In this document: positions 16,349 to 25,748 of the stretch, in pieces
How the letters are laid out: each line of letters starts with the position of its first letter
Position numbering within the stretch: the stretch's first letter is position 1
Assembly (NCBI GenBank): GCA_016929245.1
Contig: JAFGJE010000166.1
Coordinates: forward strand, 1-49,322
Reading direction: 5' to 3'
DNA from: Phycisphaerae bacterium
GTDB lineage: Bacteria > Planctomycetota > Phycisphaerae > SM23-33
Length of the DNA stretch: 49,322 nucleotides
Notes under the pieces: generated by a model
Seen by the model: the letters and a program-made list of their open reading frames with translations, nothing else
Told to the model about the DNA's origin: nothing
Databases searched by the model: none
Translations under genes and position numbers: made by a program

Positions 16349-19300
16349 CTACGCCTCCGCCGTTTCTTCCTTCGTCGGGCCGGCGACTTTCGCGATCACC
16401 GCCTGCTTGAAGCCCAGCAGTAGCGGGCTGGCGACGGCGACCGACGAGTACGTTCCGAAAATGATGCCCATCAGCAGCGCGTAGCTGAACGACTTGATGC
16501 CCGGCCCGCCCCAGATGTACATGATAATCACCACCAGGAACGTCGTGAAGCTCGTTAAGAGCGTTCGAGGCAGCGTCTGGTTGATCGAATCGTTGATGCA
16601 CTCGCCGGTGACGGTTTTCAACTTGCCGCGGTTCTCGCGGATTCGGTCGAAGATCACGATCGTGTCGTTGACGGAATACCCGATGACCGTCAGCAGCGCG
16701 GCCACCATCGCCAGGTCGATCTTGAACGACGCGATCCCCAGCGCTTTTCCGATCGGGGTGTTGAACAGCCAGCCCGACGCGGCGACCAGGCCGATCACGA
16801 CGATCACGTCGTGCACGAGGCAGACGACGGCCGCCAGGCCCCACTGCACCGAACCGAACCGCAGCCACAGGTACACCACAATCGCCAGCCAGCTCATCAC
16901 GACGACCACGACCGCCAGTTGCGCCGTCTCGCCGGCGATGGCGGCGTCGAAACTCACCACGACGATCGGATCCTCGCGGATCAGGGCGTTGTCCAGCACG
17001 TCCTTCTCGCCGTCGAGGAATTTCGTCAGGCCGGCCTGGTTTTCCAACTGCTCCGGATCGGCGGGGCGCACCAGCACCGCCAAGGCGCTGAAGGCGTCGT
17101 CGCCGGCGGGGGTCACGCCCAGCACCTTGTAGGGATTGACCGCCCAGGGACCGAAGTCCGGCTGCAGGCGGATATCGCGAATCCGCTCCTGCATTTGTCC
17201 CACCGTCAGGGCGGGCTGGACGTTTTGGACGACGAACAGCACTCCGTCCTCGAAATCGAGCAGTTCATCCCGGTACGCCGGTGTGACAGCCGTCAAGGCC
17301 TCCCCGACAAGGCGCGTCGCGCCCGTCGCGTCCAGGCGAATGCCCATCGGCGGTATTTCCTTGCCCTGGGCGAGTTCATACGTGCAGGGAACGCGTCGCT
17401 GCAGTGCCGGACCGAACGCGCCGTCGGCAGTCTCGCGCACCAGCTTCACGTTCGTGACGGTCGTGGAAATCTGGTACGTCGTGTCGGGCAGCTTGTCGTC
17501 CAGTTCGGATTTTTCCAGCATCCCGTCTTTGTTCGTGTCCAGCAGCTCGAAGAAGCGGGTGTTTTTCTTCCGTTTCGTCCAGGCGTCCATGGACACCTTC
17601 CCCGAACCGTCGCCGTAGAGTTTCAGGAACTCCTCGACGCGATTGCTGTTGATGACCGTTTCCACGCGGGCGGTGGCGACGAGATCCTCCGCCGTCTTTT
17701 TGCCGGCTTCGTCGTTCGCTTCCCCAGCCTTCTTGCGGGCCCGGTTGATCAGCGCTTCCCGCACGAGTGCGTCGTTGGGCAGTTGGTCCTCCACCAGCGC
17801 GTCGTCCTGGAGCTTCAGCATCGCCTGCGTGCCCGAGGAAAACTCAATGCCCATGATGCTCTTACCCTGCCAGAACAGCGACACCAGGCCCATCACCACC
17901 AGCACGAGGGAGACGACCCAGAACAGGTGTCGCTTGGCCATCCAGTTGACGTTTATCTTCGGGATCAGTCGCAGCATCGGAATCGGCTTGGTGATGACCT
18001 TCAGGTCCAGCAGCGCCAGGAAAATCCATCGCGTCACGACCAACGCCGTGAACATGCTGAACGCCACGCCCAGTCCCAGCGTGATCGCGAAGCCGCGCAC
18101 CTCTTCCATGCCGACCCACTTGAACACGAGAAACAGGAACAAACAGATCAGCAGCGTCGTGATGTTCGCGTCGATAATCGCGGTAAACGCCCGTTCGTAG
18201 GCGTTCTTCAGCGCCTGGCGGACATTCAGGCCGCGTGCCTGCTCCTCGCGCAGACGCTCGAAGATCAGCACGTTCGCGTCGACGGCCATACCGATGGTCA
18301 GAATCACACCCGCGACGCCGGGCAGGGTCAGAACCGCCTCGAACAGGCTCATCGCGCCCAGCACGAGGATGATATTCAGCAGCAGCGCCACGTCGGCGAT
18401 CGCGCCGCACAGCAGGTAATAGATCAGCATGAACACCGCCACGGCGATCAGGCCGATGATCCCCGAACGCAGACCCTGCTGGATCGCCACCTGCCCCAGC
18501 GCGGGCGAGAAGGTGTTCTGGGAGATCGGATCGGGATTGACGCGCCCGGGCAGCGAGCCGGCTTCTAAGGTGCGGGTCAGTTCGTCGACTTCCTCGAAAG
18601 TGAACTTGCCCATGATCTGCCCGCGATCGGAAATGGCGCTCTGGATCGTCGGCGCGGAATACACTTCGTCGTCCAGGAGGATCGCCATCTGTTTTTCGAT
18701 GTTCCCGGCCGTCAGTTGCGAGAAGAGCTTCGCGCCGATTTCGTCAAATTCAAAATCGACCGCCGGGGCGCCCCAGCGGTCCGAACCGATGGTGGCGCCG
18801 GCGAGTTTCCAGCGTTCCTGATCGCCGACGGGACGAACGAGGCATTCGCCGGGCTTGTTCGACAGCAGCAGGTAGGATTGCCCGGCGAAGTCGCTCTTGA
18901 TCAGGCTGTGATAGCCTTCCGCTTCCCCGTGAATGGGGTACCAGGCGTACTCGGCGCCGGCGTTGCGCATGGCTTCGGGGCCTTCCTCTTCGAGGTTTCG
19001 GATAAATTTCTGAATCTGCGCCTCGCTCAGCGGGCCGTTGTTCTCCGGTTTGTTCGGCGCGATGCGGAATTCCAGCACGCCGGCTTTGCGGATCATGCGG
19101 ATCAGGTCCGCGGGATCCTCCAGGCTTTGTCGCACGTCCGCCCAGGTTTCGTAGCGTTTGGCGACCTCGGCGATCCGGTCGCTCCAGGCGGGATGGTTTC
19201 CCTCGAACTGCTCCAGGCGCGAGCGATACAGCTCCTTCGCGACGCGCCGGGCGTCGGAGCCCGTCTGTTCGCGGACGTCGTCGTAGAGTTTCAGGATTCC

Positions 19301-19966
19301 CTGCAGCTCGCGGGGGTTGATGTTCACCTCGCGCAGCGCCTCCAGGCGTTCGCGATACGCGGAGGCGGATTCGTCCCGTCGGGCGAGAATCTCGTTGCGC
19401 CGCTTCTGGAACTCCGCCAGTTGCTTGGCGGTGGGGTTCTTCGCGGCGGCGATGGTCTGGTCGATGGTTTTGAGGTCCGCCTCGGCCTGGTTCAGCGCCC
19501 GCATCGACACCAGCAGCGCCGCAAGGCGTTCGGTCCGTCGGGCGTCCTTTCCGGTCAGTTCGGCGATTTTCGCCGCCTGCCGGTCCTTCGGGAGCATCAG
19601 GATCGCGCGGATTTCGCCGCGTTCGATGTTGTGGGACAACAGCGCGTCGCGGGCCTGCAGGTACTCGTTGCGCAGGGCGGTGGACTTCTCGCCCGCGGCG
19701 GGCATGCGGACCTCGAAGCGGTTGTTCTTCAAAGGCCTCCACTCCAGGCTCGATAAGCCCGTCGGGTCGACGCGTTTCTTGAGGACGGCGATGACGCGTT
19801 CGATCAGGTCACCGCGTCCTTCCTCGTTGAGAACCTCGAAGATCATGCTGTGTCCGCCGGCGATATCCGGGCCTTTCTTTAAGCCTTTATCCCACAGACT
19901 CAGCAGGCACAACACCACCAGCAACACCACAAACCCAAATTTCAACGGGAGATACTTACCGGTCAT
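16349..19966 (-). CDS. secDF: SecD-SecF fusion protein translocase subunit
   Basis: A 1,205-residue fusion of SecD and SecF, which together use the proton gradient to help pull secreted proteins through the Sec channel. The SecD half has the first membrane segment at 9-24 and a periplasmic domain with about 190 extra, highly charged helical residues (near 100-290). It then has a five-helix bundle including GMAVDANVLIFERLREE. The SecF half begins near WVVSLVLVVMGLVSLF and includes VIGYSVNDTIVIFDRIREN. An EF-hand-like loop, DTNKDGMLEKSE (about 809-820), lies in the SecF periplasmic domain. Fused SecDF of this length is typical of planctomycetes. The ribosome site is weak. The gene stands alone, without yajC beside it. 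Confidence 0.95.
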   Translation of the reverse strand: MTGKYLPLKFGFVVLLVVLCLLSLWDKGLKKGPDIAGGHSMIFEVLNEEGRGDLIERVIAVLKKRVDPTGLSSLEWRPLKNNRFEVRMPAAGEKSTALRNEYLQARDALLSHNIERGEIRAILMLPKDRQAAKIAELTGKDARRTERLAALLVSMRALNQAEADLKTIDQTIAAAKNPTAKQLAEFQKRRNEILARRDESASAYRERLEALREVNINPRELQGILKLYDDVREQTGSDARRVAKELYRSRLEQFEGNHPAWSDRIAEVAKRYETWADVRQSLEDPADLIRMIRKAGVLEFRIAPNKPENNGPLSEAQIQKFIRNLEEEGPEAMRNAGAEYAWYPIHGEAEGYHSLIKSDFAGQSYLLLSNKPGECLVRPVGDQERWKLAGATIGSDRWGAPAVDFEFDEIGAKLFSQLTAGNIEKQMAILLDDEVYSAPTIQSAISDRGQIMGKFTFEEVDELTRTLEAGSLPGRVNPDPISQNTFSPALGQVAIQQGLRSGIIGLIAVAVFMLIYYLLCGAIADVALLLNIILVLGAMSLFEAVLTLPGVAGVILTIGMAVDANVLIFERLREEQARGLNVRQALKNAYERAFTAIIDANITTLLICLFLFLVFKWVGMEEVRGFAITLGLGVAFSMFTALVVTRWIFLALLDLKVITKPIPMLRLIPKINVNWMAKRHLFWVVSLVLVVMGLVSLFWQGKSIMGIEFSSGTQAMLKLQDDALVEDQLPNDALVREALINRARKKAGEANDEAGKKTAEDLVATARVETVINSNRVEEFLKLYGDGSGKVSMDAWTKRKKNTRFFELLDTNKDGMLEKSELDDKLPDTTYQISTTVTNVKLVRETADGAFGPALQRRVPCTYELAQGKEIPPMGIRLDATGATRLVGEALTAVTPAYRDELLDFEDGVLFVVQNVQPALTVGQMQERIRDIRLQPDFGPWAVNPYKVLGVTPAGDDAFSALAVLVRPADPEQLENQAGLTKFLDGEKDVLDNALIREDPIVVVSFDAAIAGETAQLAVVVVVMSWLAIVVYLWLRFGSVQWGLAAVVCLVHDVIVVIGLVAASGWLFNTPIGKALGIASFKIDLAMVAALLTVIGYSVNDTIVIFDRIRENRGKLKTVTGECINDSINQTLPRTLLTSFTTFLVVIIMYIWGGPGIKSFSYALLMGIIFGTYSSVAVASPLLLGFKQAVIAKVAGPTKEETAEA

Positions 19967-20178
19967 ATCCGAAATACCATAGTCTGCGACGGCGCGAAAC
20001 CAACCGCGCGCGTCTGGTTGATCGTTCTTTGACGCTGTTCCATGTCACCCCGGCGTCGAATCCGTCGGCGCGCAGGGGGTTACCGCGACTCCATCCATGG
20101 AGCCGGGCATTTTCCGCCAGAATCCCCTTCCGGTCAAGGAAAACCTTTCCTCTAAAAGCGGTTTGGATCAATTGACGT

Positions 20179-21408
20179 CTACATCCCCAACACCTTCCGC
20201 GCCAGCTTCACCCATTGGCCCGGCCGAGTGGTATCGTTGTGAAATGTGTGCGTGTCTTTCAGCACAATCTCCAGACAGCACGAACGGGCGACGTCATAGG
20301 TATGTCGCAGATCCTGTTCGACTTCGTCCCAGTTCACCGTCGGCGCGCAGGTAAGGGTCGGGTTCGGCTTGCGGGAAAAGATATACCGCCGTCCGAGTTT
20401 CTCGGCTGCCGACTCCTGGTTGCACCACGGCGAAATAGACAATCGTCTCAGATTGGGTAAATTTTGTATCAGTAAATCAAATCGTTTATCGAGCGGTTCG
20501 CAACAGCCGTAACAGACCAAGCCGAACTTGCGGAGAATCGGAAGTTGATATTGCAGCACGAATTCCTCGAACTGCGCCGGGCCTACACCGACGGTTTCCT
20601 GCGATTCCCCCAGAACCCACATATCCTTCGTTCGCACCTGTCCGTCGAAATCCGCCGCGGGCAGTTCGTCCGTCAGGCCGCATCCCCCCGAACCGGCATA
20701 GTCCACCCGCCAGTTGGGGGAAAGAATATCCTCATCTTCACACCGCTGGATTTCATGGAGCTTGTCGTCGCGCAGAAAGGCCATCAGGCGATGGAGTTGG
20801 CGAGGATGGTCGTACATGTCCATCATCATCTGCTCCAGGCCTCGAAGGCGAATGCAATCCCACGTCAACCCGCACGACCAGAAAAACGATCCTCGCCGGC
20901 GAACCTCGAGGATATCGCCCATCGTCTCTTCGAGAAATTCCCGATGACGTCTCGTCGCCTCGCGATCCACCTCGAGGGTCCGAAAGTGTAGTTTGTCCAG
21001 ATCGGAAAATTCCTTCAACGGCGCCCGCCAGATGTGCGAACCATGCTCTTCGGTGCGCTCGTACACCTCCTCCATGCCGTAATTGCTTCGCCGGACGACC
21101 CAGTTGTGACAATATTCCGCCGCGACGGGCCAATCGTCGTCGATGTTCTCGTGGCTCCAGATTCGCATTCGCAGGTTTTTTTCCACTTCGCGATAGCGCT
21201 CGTCTGTACATAGCAACGCGCCGTCAGGCATACATTCCCGCCACGCCCCCTCGGGAAACACCAGCACCACAGGCCTGGTGGGGTTCAGGCGGTTAAGGGA
21301 TCGAATCGCCTCCGCCCGTTCCGCCTGAACGGGATCGGAAGCGATTTCCGCTACGCGACGGGCAAGGTCGCGGACAATTTGACGGTCTTTCGCATGGGAC
21401 TGCGACAT
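20179..21408 (-). CDS. URO-D superfamily protein, methyltransferase-like
   Basis: A 409-residue protein of the uroporphyrinogen decarboxylase superfamily, the TIM-barrel group that also includes cobamide-dependent methyltransferases of the MtaA/MtbA type. The C-terminal part carries VCYGCCEPLD, matching the position of the zinc-binding His/Cys-x-Cys segment in methyltransferase-like members. Heme-pathway HemE is normally about 350 residues and begins with a different motif, so this is not a biosynthetic enzyme. The ATG follows GGAGAA. It is divergent from an AraC-type regulator with 107 bases between the starts, so that regulator probably controls it. The substrate is unknown, and no corrinoid protein gene is adjacent. 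Confidence 0.7.
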   Translation of the reverse strand: MSQSHAKDRQIVRDLARRVAEIASDPVQAERAEAIRSLNRLNPTRPVVLVFPEGAWRECMPDGALLCTDERYREVEKNLRMRIWSHENIDDDWPVAAEYCHNWVVRRSNYGMEEVYERTEEHGSHIWRAPLKEFSDLDKLHFRTLEVDREATRRHREFLEETMGDILEVRRRGSFFWSCGLTWDCIRLRGLEQMMMDMYDHPRQLHRLMAFLRDDKLHEIQRCEDEDILSPNWRVDYAGSGGCGLTDELPAADFDGQVRTKDMWVLGESQETVGVGPAQFEEFVLQYQLPILRKFGLVCYGCCEPLDKRFDLLIQNLPNLRRLSISPWCNQESAAEKLGRRYIFSRKPNPTLTCAPTVNWDEVEQDLRHTYDVARSCCLEIVLKDTHTFHNDTTRPGQWVKLARKVLGM

Positions 21409-21515
21409 GCTGATTCTCCGGAAATCGTATTAATTCGAACAATCTTTTCCTCTATACATTTAAATAATCTTTAATTATCTTGTCTTTCAAATTCGGTTAG
21501 CATACGATTTCATAC

Positions 21516-22400
21516 ATGTCTTCCGTTGCCTCATCTCGTCGTTCCATCAACGCAAAAGCGGAAATTCGGCCGCACGGGCGTCCCTGCAAGTCGCTGCCGG
21601 AACTGACCCTGCTCGGGATTCAGCGTCTAACCACCGCCGGTTCCCTTAAAACCCACCTGCACCCGGGGCAAATGGAAATCTGCTATCTTCAGCGAGGCCG
21701 AATTACATGGTGGGCGGGAAACGACGTCGTGCCCCTTCAGGGAGGCGACGTGTACCTGACCTGGCCGGGGGAAATTCACGGCGGTGTGGACGATATCTCT
21801 GAACCTTGTCGTCTCTGTTTCCTGACGGTTCACGTACCGCGGCGTCCCCCCGCGGGATTCCTGCGCCTGCCCGCGAAGGAAGCTCACACGCTGTGCCGTC
21901 GTCTTCACGCGCTACCGCAACGACACTTTCGGGGGGGAGAAGACCTGTTCTGGAAATTCGAGCGAATGGATTCCTGTATCCAAAACCGGGAAAATCCACT
22001 GGCCGTTCTGGAAGCCCGCGCGACGCTCGTGACGCTCCTTGCCGACGTGGTGCGCTACGGGGAACAGACCGTCCAGACAATGCGTCTCTCCCCGAAGGTG
22101 CTTGAGTCGATAACGATCATGGAACGCAATCTCGCCGCTCCGCTGCTGCTGGAGCGGATTGCCGAAAGCGTGAGGTGGAGCCTGTCGCACTTCAAGGCCC
22201 GTTTCCGCCGGGAGGTGGGCGAAAGTCCCGCGCAGTATTACCTGCGTCTTCGCGTGCGGGGCGCCGTGGACGCCATCCGCCGAAACGACACCCCCCTGGT
22301 GCAGATCGCGCTGGATTTCGGGTTCAACTCCAGCCAGTACCTCGCCAACTGCGTCAAACGCATCACCGGAAAAACGCCGAGTTCGTATCGAATTTCCTGA
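21516..22400 (+). CDS. AraC-family transcriptional regulator with cupin-type sensor domain
   Basis: A 294-residue regulator. Residues about 30-120 form a cupin-like sensor (LHPGQMEICYLQRG, then GGDVYLTWPGEIHGG), the fold that binds small sugars or other ligands in AraC proteins. Residues 190-294 hold the double helix-turn-helix: LERIAESVRWSLSHFKARF is the first unit and VQIALDFGFNSSQYLANCVK the second, ending in TGKTPSSYR. It is divergent from the URO-D-like gene. The shared 107-base spacer is AT-rich, and its likely target is that gene. No strong ribosome site is seen before the ATG. The inducer cannot be predicted from sequence. Confidence 0.88.
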   Translation: MSSVASSRRSINAKAEIRPHGRPCKSLPELTLLGIQRLTTAGSLKTHLHPGQMEICYLQRGRITWWAGNDVVPLQGGDVYLTWPGEIHGGVDDISEPCRLCFLTVHVPRRPPAGFLRLPAKEAHTLCRRLHALPQRHFRGGEDLFWKFERMDSCIQNRENPLAVLEARATLVTLLADVVRYGEQTVQTMRLSPKVLESITIMERNLAAPLLLERIAESVRWSLSHFKARFRREVGESPAQYYLRLRVRGAVDAIRRNDTPLVQIALDFGFNSSQYLANCVKRITGKTPSSYRIS

Positions 22401-22504
22401 TTTCGTCGTTTTGGGATGATCTTTCCTCTATTCCTGGAACCGCCGTTGCGGTATGATCCGGGTTTCGCCGCGCGACGCGGCTGTGAATGTCGGGAGAAGC
22501 CACG

Positions 22505-23707
22505 ATGACGGAACACATGAAACATGCACCGGACGGCGCTTTTTTCGGGGCGTTCGGCGGGCAGTACGTGCCCGAAACGCTGATGTTCGCCCTGGAACAA
22601 CTCACGCGCGAGTTCGAGACCGCCTGGGCCGACGACGCTTTCCACGCGGAGTTCGACCGCTGCCTGCGCGAGATCGCCGGCAGGCCCAGCGAAATGTACC
22701 TCGCCAAACGCCTCACCGAACAGGTCGGCGGCGCGAAGATTTACCTCAAGCGCGAGGACATGAACCACACCGGCGCGCACAAGATCAACAACACACTCGG
22801 CCAGGCGCTGCTCGCGAAGCGCATGGGCAAGACGCGCGTGATCGCGGAAACCGGCGCCGGGCAGCACGGCGTGGCGACCGCCACGGCGGCCGCCGTCTTC
22901 GGGCTGGAATGCGAAGTGTACATGGGCACGGAAGATATCCGCCGGCAGGCGCTGAACGTCTTCCGCATGAAGCTCATGGGCACGAACGTCGTGCCCGTCG
23001 AGAGCGGCCAAAAGACCCTCAAGGACGCCACCAACGAAGCCATGCGCGACTGGATGGGCTCCTGCGAGCACACGCACTACATTCTCGGCAGCGTCTGCGG
23101 GCCTCACCCGTTCCCGGTGATGGTGCGCGAGTTCCAGACCTGCATCGGCATCGAAGCCCGCGAGCAGATGCTCCAGGCGGAAGGCCGGCTGCCCGACGTG
23201 ATCGTCGCGTGCGTCGGCGGGGGATCCAACGCGGCGGGGATCTTCGCGCCCATGATCGACGACGAACAGGTGAGGATGCTCGGTGTGGAAGCCGGCGGGC
23301 GAAGCCTCAACCTCGGCGACCACGCCGCGACGCTCTGCGTCGGCAAGCACGGCGTGCTGCACGGGGCGAAAAGCTACGTCCTGCAGGACGACGACGGTCA
23401 GACCGCGCCCGTCCACAGCGTGTCAGCCGGCCTGGACTATCCCGGTGTCGGCCCGGAACATTCCCAGTGGAAAGAGTCAGGCCGCGTGCAATACACCTTC
23501 TGCACCGACGACGACGCCATCGACGCGCTGATGACATTAAGCCGCACGGAAGGCATCATCCCGGCGCTCGAAAGCGCCCACGCCGTCTCGGAGGGCATGA
23601 AGCTGGCGGCCAAGCTGAACAAAGACGCCATCATCCTGATCAACCTCTCCGGCCGGGGGGATAAGGATTGCAACGAGATCCAGGAGATACTTTCAAGAAG
23701 GCAATAA
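22505..23707 (+). CDS. trpB: tryptophan synthase beta chain
   Basis: A 400-residue TrpB, the PLP enzyme that joins indole and serine to make tryptophan in complex with TrpA. The PLP lysine is Lys93 in [10 protein letters not shown], and the phosphate-binding loop is GGGSNAAG. Length and motifs match the classic TrpB1 type that pairs with TrpA. The ATG encoding MTEHMKHAP follows GGGAGAAG; an in-frame start six codons upstream is less likely. The trpA gene follows 539 bases later, the gap being filled by an inserted module. The left inverted repeat of that module begins inside the trpB stop region (23704). Confidence 0.97.
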   Translation: MTEHMKHAPDGAFFGAFGGQYVPETLMFALEQLTREFETAWADDAFHAEFDRCLREIAGRPSEMYLAKRLTEQVGGAKIYLKREDMNHTGAHKINNTLGQALLAKRMGKTRVIAETGAGQHGVATATAAAVFGLECEVYMGTEDIRRQALNVFRMKLMGTNVVPVESGQKTLKDATNEAMRDWMGSCEHTHYILGSVCGPHPFPVMVREFQTCIGIEAREQMLQAEGRLPDVIVACVGGGSNAAGIFAPMIDDEQVRMLGVEAGGRSLNLGDHAATLCVGKHGVLHGAKSYVLQDDDGQTAPVHSVSAGLDYPGVGPEHSQWKESGRVQYTFCTDDDAIDALMTLSRTEGIIPALESAHAVSEGMKLAAKLNKDAIILINLSGRGDKDCNEIQEILSRRQ

Positions 23708-24235
23708 GAACATCCGACACTGAGTTCCTGAGATACTGAGAAGAAGTATTGAAAATAGAAACGGACAATTCGATTTGTGATAAGACTTTTTCCGGAGAGA
23801 ATTATCCTCATAGTCAGCTTACGCAATCGATTATTGCCGCTGCGATTGAAGTACATAAGGAACTTGGACCTGGATTTCTGGAATCGATTTATGAAAAAGC
23901 GTTGATTATCGCGTTGCAACAACAAGGACATAATGTTCAATCGCAGGTTACCTTGAATGTTCTGTTCCGAGGCGAGTGGGTCGGGCAACATCGAATGGAC
24001 CTGCTGGTGGATGATGCCGTCGTCGTTGAGTTGAAATCCGTACAGGCCCTGGCGAGTGTTCATACGGCACAATTGAGGAGTACATTGAAAGCCGCCCAAA
24101 AGGCAATCGGATTATTAATAAACTTCAATCAAACAATCCTGGCACATGGAGTCAAACGAGTAAAAATCTGAACGGAGTTCTTCAAAAAAAACTCTCTTCT
24201 CAGTATCTCAGCAACTCAGTGTCGGATGTTCTTAT
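23704..24235. mobile_element. inverted-repeat-bounded GxxExxY module inserted between trpB and trpA
   Basis: Two 40-base arms face each other, 23704-23743 and 24196-24235, differing at one position. They start ATAAGAACATCCGACACTGA and end CTGAGATACTGAGAAG (right arm reversed). Between them lies only the GxxExxY gene. The left arm includes the trpB stop codon, and the right arm ends 11 bases before the trpA ATG. In RNA the arms would form a long double-stranded stem capped by the ORF. No target duplication is clear. The boundaries are direct observation; mobility is inference. Confidence 0.7.
23749..24171 (+). CDS. GxxExxY protein (PDDEXK_3 nuclease-superfamily)
   Basis: A 140-residue protein. 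It carries the family signature GPGFLESIY (G42, E45, Y48) after the helix IIAAAIEVHKELG. The core of a PDDEXK nuclease fold follows: Asp84 in RMDLLVDD and ELK (94-96) in VVVELKSVQA. This matches GxxExxY/PDDEXK_3 proteins, which are abundant in planctomycetes, Verrucomicrobia and relatives and have no settled function. The start is a TTG inside the module, a few bases after GAAG; no upstream ATG is available. Base composition is clearly more AT-rich than flanking trp genes, consistent with transfer. The catalytic residues appear intact, so nuclease activity is possible but unproven. Confidence 0.85.
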   Translation: MKIETDNSICDKTFSGENYPHSQLTQSIIAAAIEVHKELGPGFLESIYEKALIIALQQQGHNVQSQVTLNVLFRGEWVGQHRMDLLVDDAVVVELKSVQALASVHTAQLRSTLKAAQKAIGLLINFNQTILAHGVKRVKI

Positions 24236-24246
24236 ACGAGGTAGCT

Positions 24247-25062
24247 ATGGAATCGAATCGTTTAGTGAATATATTCCAAGAACTCCGCTCCGCGGATAAA
24301 AAGACTCTCATGCCGTTCCTGACGGCGGGGTATCCGAACCTGGAGACGACCGGGCTGCTGCTGCGGGAGATTCAGCGGCGCGGGGCCAAAATCTGCGAAC
24401 TGGGATTCCCGTTCAGCGATCCGATCGCCGACGGGCCCACCATCCAGGCCAGCTACACCGAAGCGCTCGACGCGGGCGTGACGGTGGACGGGATTTTCGA
24501 CACGGTGCGGAAGTATCGCGCCGACGGCGGCGCGCTGGGCCTTTGCGCGATGGTAAGTTACTCGATCGTCTTCCGCCGCGGATTCGCCGCCTTCTGCAAA
24601 ACGGCCTTCGACGCGGGATTCGACGGCCTGATCGTGCCCGACCTGCCCTTAGGCAGCGAAGCCGCCCTCGCGCCGCACGTCGAAGCCGCCGGTCTGTGCA
24701 ACGTGATGCTCATCGCCCCGACCACGCCCAGTCAGCGGAAGGTCGAAATCGCCAAAGCGTCGCGCGGATTCGTGTACTACATCTCCATCGCGGGGATCAC
24801 CGGCGAGCGCGACAAGCTACCCGAAGAGACGATCCGCTCCGTCGCGGAACTTCGCACGCACACGGAAACGCCGATCTGCGTCGGCTTCGGCATCAGCAAC
24901 GCCCGGACCGTCCAGCACGTCTGCGAGGCCGCCGACGGCGCGATCGTCGGTTCCGCGATTATCCACCGCGTCACCGACGGTATGAAAGCCGGCAAGAGCA
25001 ACGAAGACATCGCCCAAACCGTCGGCGAATTCGTGGAAGAACTGATCGCACCCGTGAAATAG
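24247..25062 (+). CDS. trpA: tryptophan synthase alpha chain
   Basis: A 271-residue TrpA, which cleaves indole-3-glycerol phosphate to indole for TrpB. The catalytic residues are Glu51 (CELGFPFSDP) and Asp62 (ADGPTIQAS). The phosphate-binding end is visible as VGFGISN and DGAIVGSAI. The ATG is preceded by GAGG and lies 11 bases after the right arm of the inserted module, so the insertion left only a short leader. The ribosome site is outside the repeat. A strong hairpin follows the stop, before the glutamine amidotransferase gene. The trpB-trpA pairing is otherwise standard. Confidence 0.97.
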   Translation: MESNRLVNIFQELRSADKKTLMPFLTAGYPNLETTGLLLREIQRRGAKICELGFPFSDPIADGPTIQASYTEALDAGVTVDGIFDTVRKYRADGGALGLCAMVSYSIVFRRGFAAFCKTAFDAGFDGLIVPDLPLGSEAALAPHVEAAGLCNVMLIAPTTPSQRKVEIAKASRGFVYYISIAGITGERDKLPEETIRSVAELRTHTETPICVGFGISNARTVQHVCEAADGAIVGSAIIHRVTDGMKAGKSNEDIAQTVGEFVEELIAPVK

Positions 25063-25074
25063 TTTACTACCTCC

Positions 25075-25102
25075 GCGCGGCGGGAATCCTTTCCCGCCGC
25101 GC
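25075..25102 (+). terminator. hairpin between trpA and the amidotransferase gene
   Basis: A perfect 12-bp stem, GCGCGGCGGGAA with its complement around a TCCT loop, begins 13 bases after the trpA stop. A TTTT follows only after nine other bases. It may be an intrinsic terminator or an mRNA-stabilising hairpin that tunes expression of the next gene. Confidence 0.55.
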
Positions 25103-25139
25103 CAAGACGTTTTACCGGCAAATCCGAAAGGACCCAGCC

Positions 25140-25715
25140 ATGATCGTGATACTCGACAACTACGACAGTTTCACCTACAACCTCGTGCAGCGCATCGGCG
25201 AACTCGGCGGCGACAATGAAATTCGCGTCTACCGCAACGACGCGAAACAGCCCGCCGCCGTCGAATCCGACGACAAGCCCACGCACCTGATCATCTCGCC
25301 CGGCCCCTGCACGCCCAACGAAGCCGGGCTTAGCTGCGACTTCGTCCGCCACTTCCACGGGAAGATTCCGATCATGGGCGTCTGCCTCGGCCATCAGTGC
25401 ATCGGGCAGGTGTTCGGCGCGGAAATCAAACGCGCCCCGCGCCTGATGCACGGAAAGACCAGCGAAATCGGGCACGACGGCAAGGGTTTGCTGGCGGGTC
25501 TGCCGAATCCTTTCGTCGCGACGCGCTATCACAGCCTGATCGTCGATCCGGCGAATCTCTCCGACGAATTCCACGAGACGGCCTGGAGCGTCGACCAGAA
25601 CGAACTGATGGGCATCCGCTCCAATACCGCCCCCACCGAAGGTGTGCAGTTCCATCCGGAAAGTTTCCTGACAGAAATCGGCTTCGACCTGCTGCGGAAT
25701 TTTTTGAAGATGTGA
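25140..25715 (+). CDS. glutamine amidotransferase subunit of anthranilate or aminodeoxychorismate synthase
   Basis: A 191-residue class I glutamine amidotransferase. It supplies ammonia from glutamine for anthranilate (TrpG) or 4-amino-4-deoxychorismate (PabA) synthesis. The nucleophile is Cys82 in GVCLGHQCIG, and His172/Glu174 lie in VQFHPES. The N-terminus, ILDNYDSFTYNL, is diagnostic for the TrpG/PabA group. Its ATG follows AAAGGA. It lies downstream of trpA, which favours TrpG, but sequence alone cannot separate TrpG from PabA and many bacteria use one protein for both. The chorismate-binding large subunit is not in the window. Confidence 0.93.
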   Translation: MIVILDNYDSFTYNLVQRIGELGGDNEIRVYRNDAKQPAAVESDDKPTHLIISPGPCTPNEAGLSCDFVRHFHGKIPIMGVCLGHQCIGQVFGAEIKRAPRLMHGKTSEIGHDGKGLLAGLPNPFVATRYHSLIVDPANLSDEFHETAWSVDQNELMGIRSNTAPTEGVQFHPESFLTEIGFDLLRNFLKM

Positions 25716-25748
25716 TTCCGATCACACCCGCGGGAAAGGAATCGGAAC

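Noticed and set aside
22401-22504. trp leader, T-box or TRAP-type control before trpB
   Set aside because: The gap is short and shows no run of Trp codons, no T-box core and no convincing competing hairpins.
24543-25139. N-terminal extension of the amidotransferase frame into trpA
   Set aside because: The extension overlaps trpA in another frame and is Arg-rich; the amidotransferase family begins exactly at the ATG at 25140 with a ribosome site.
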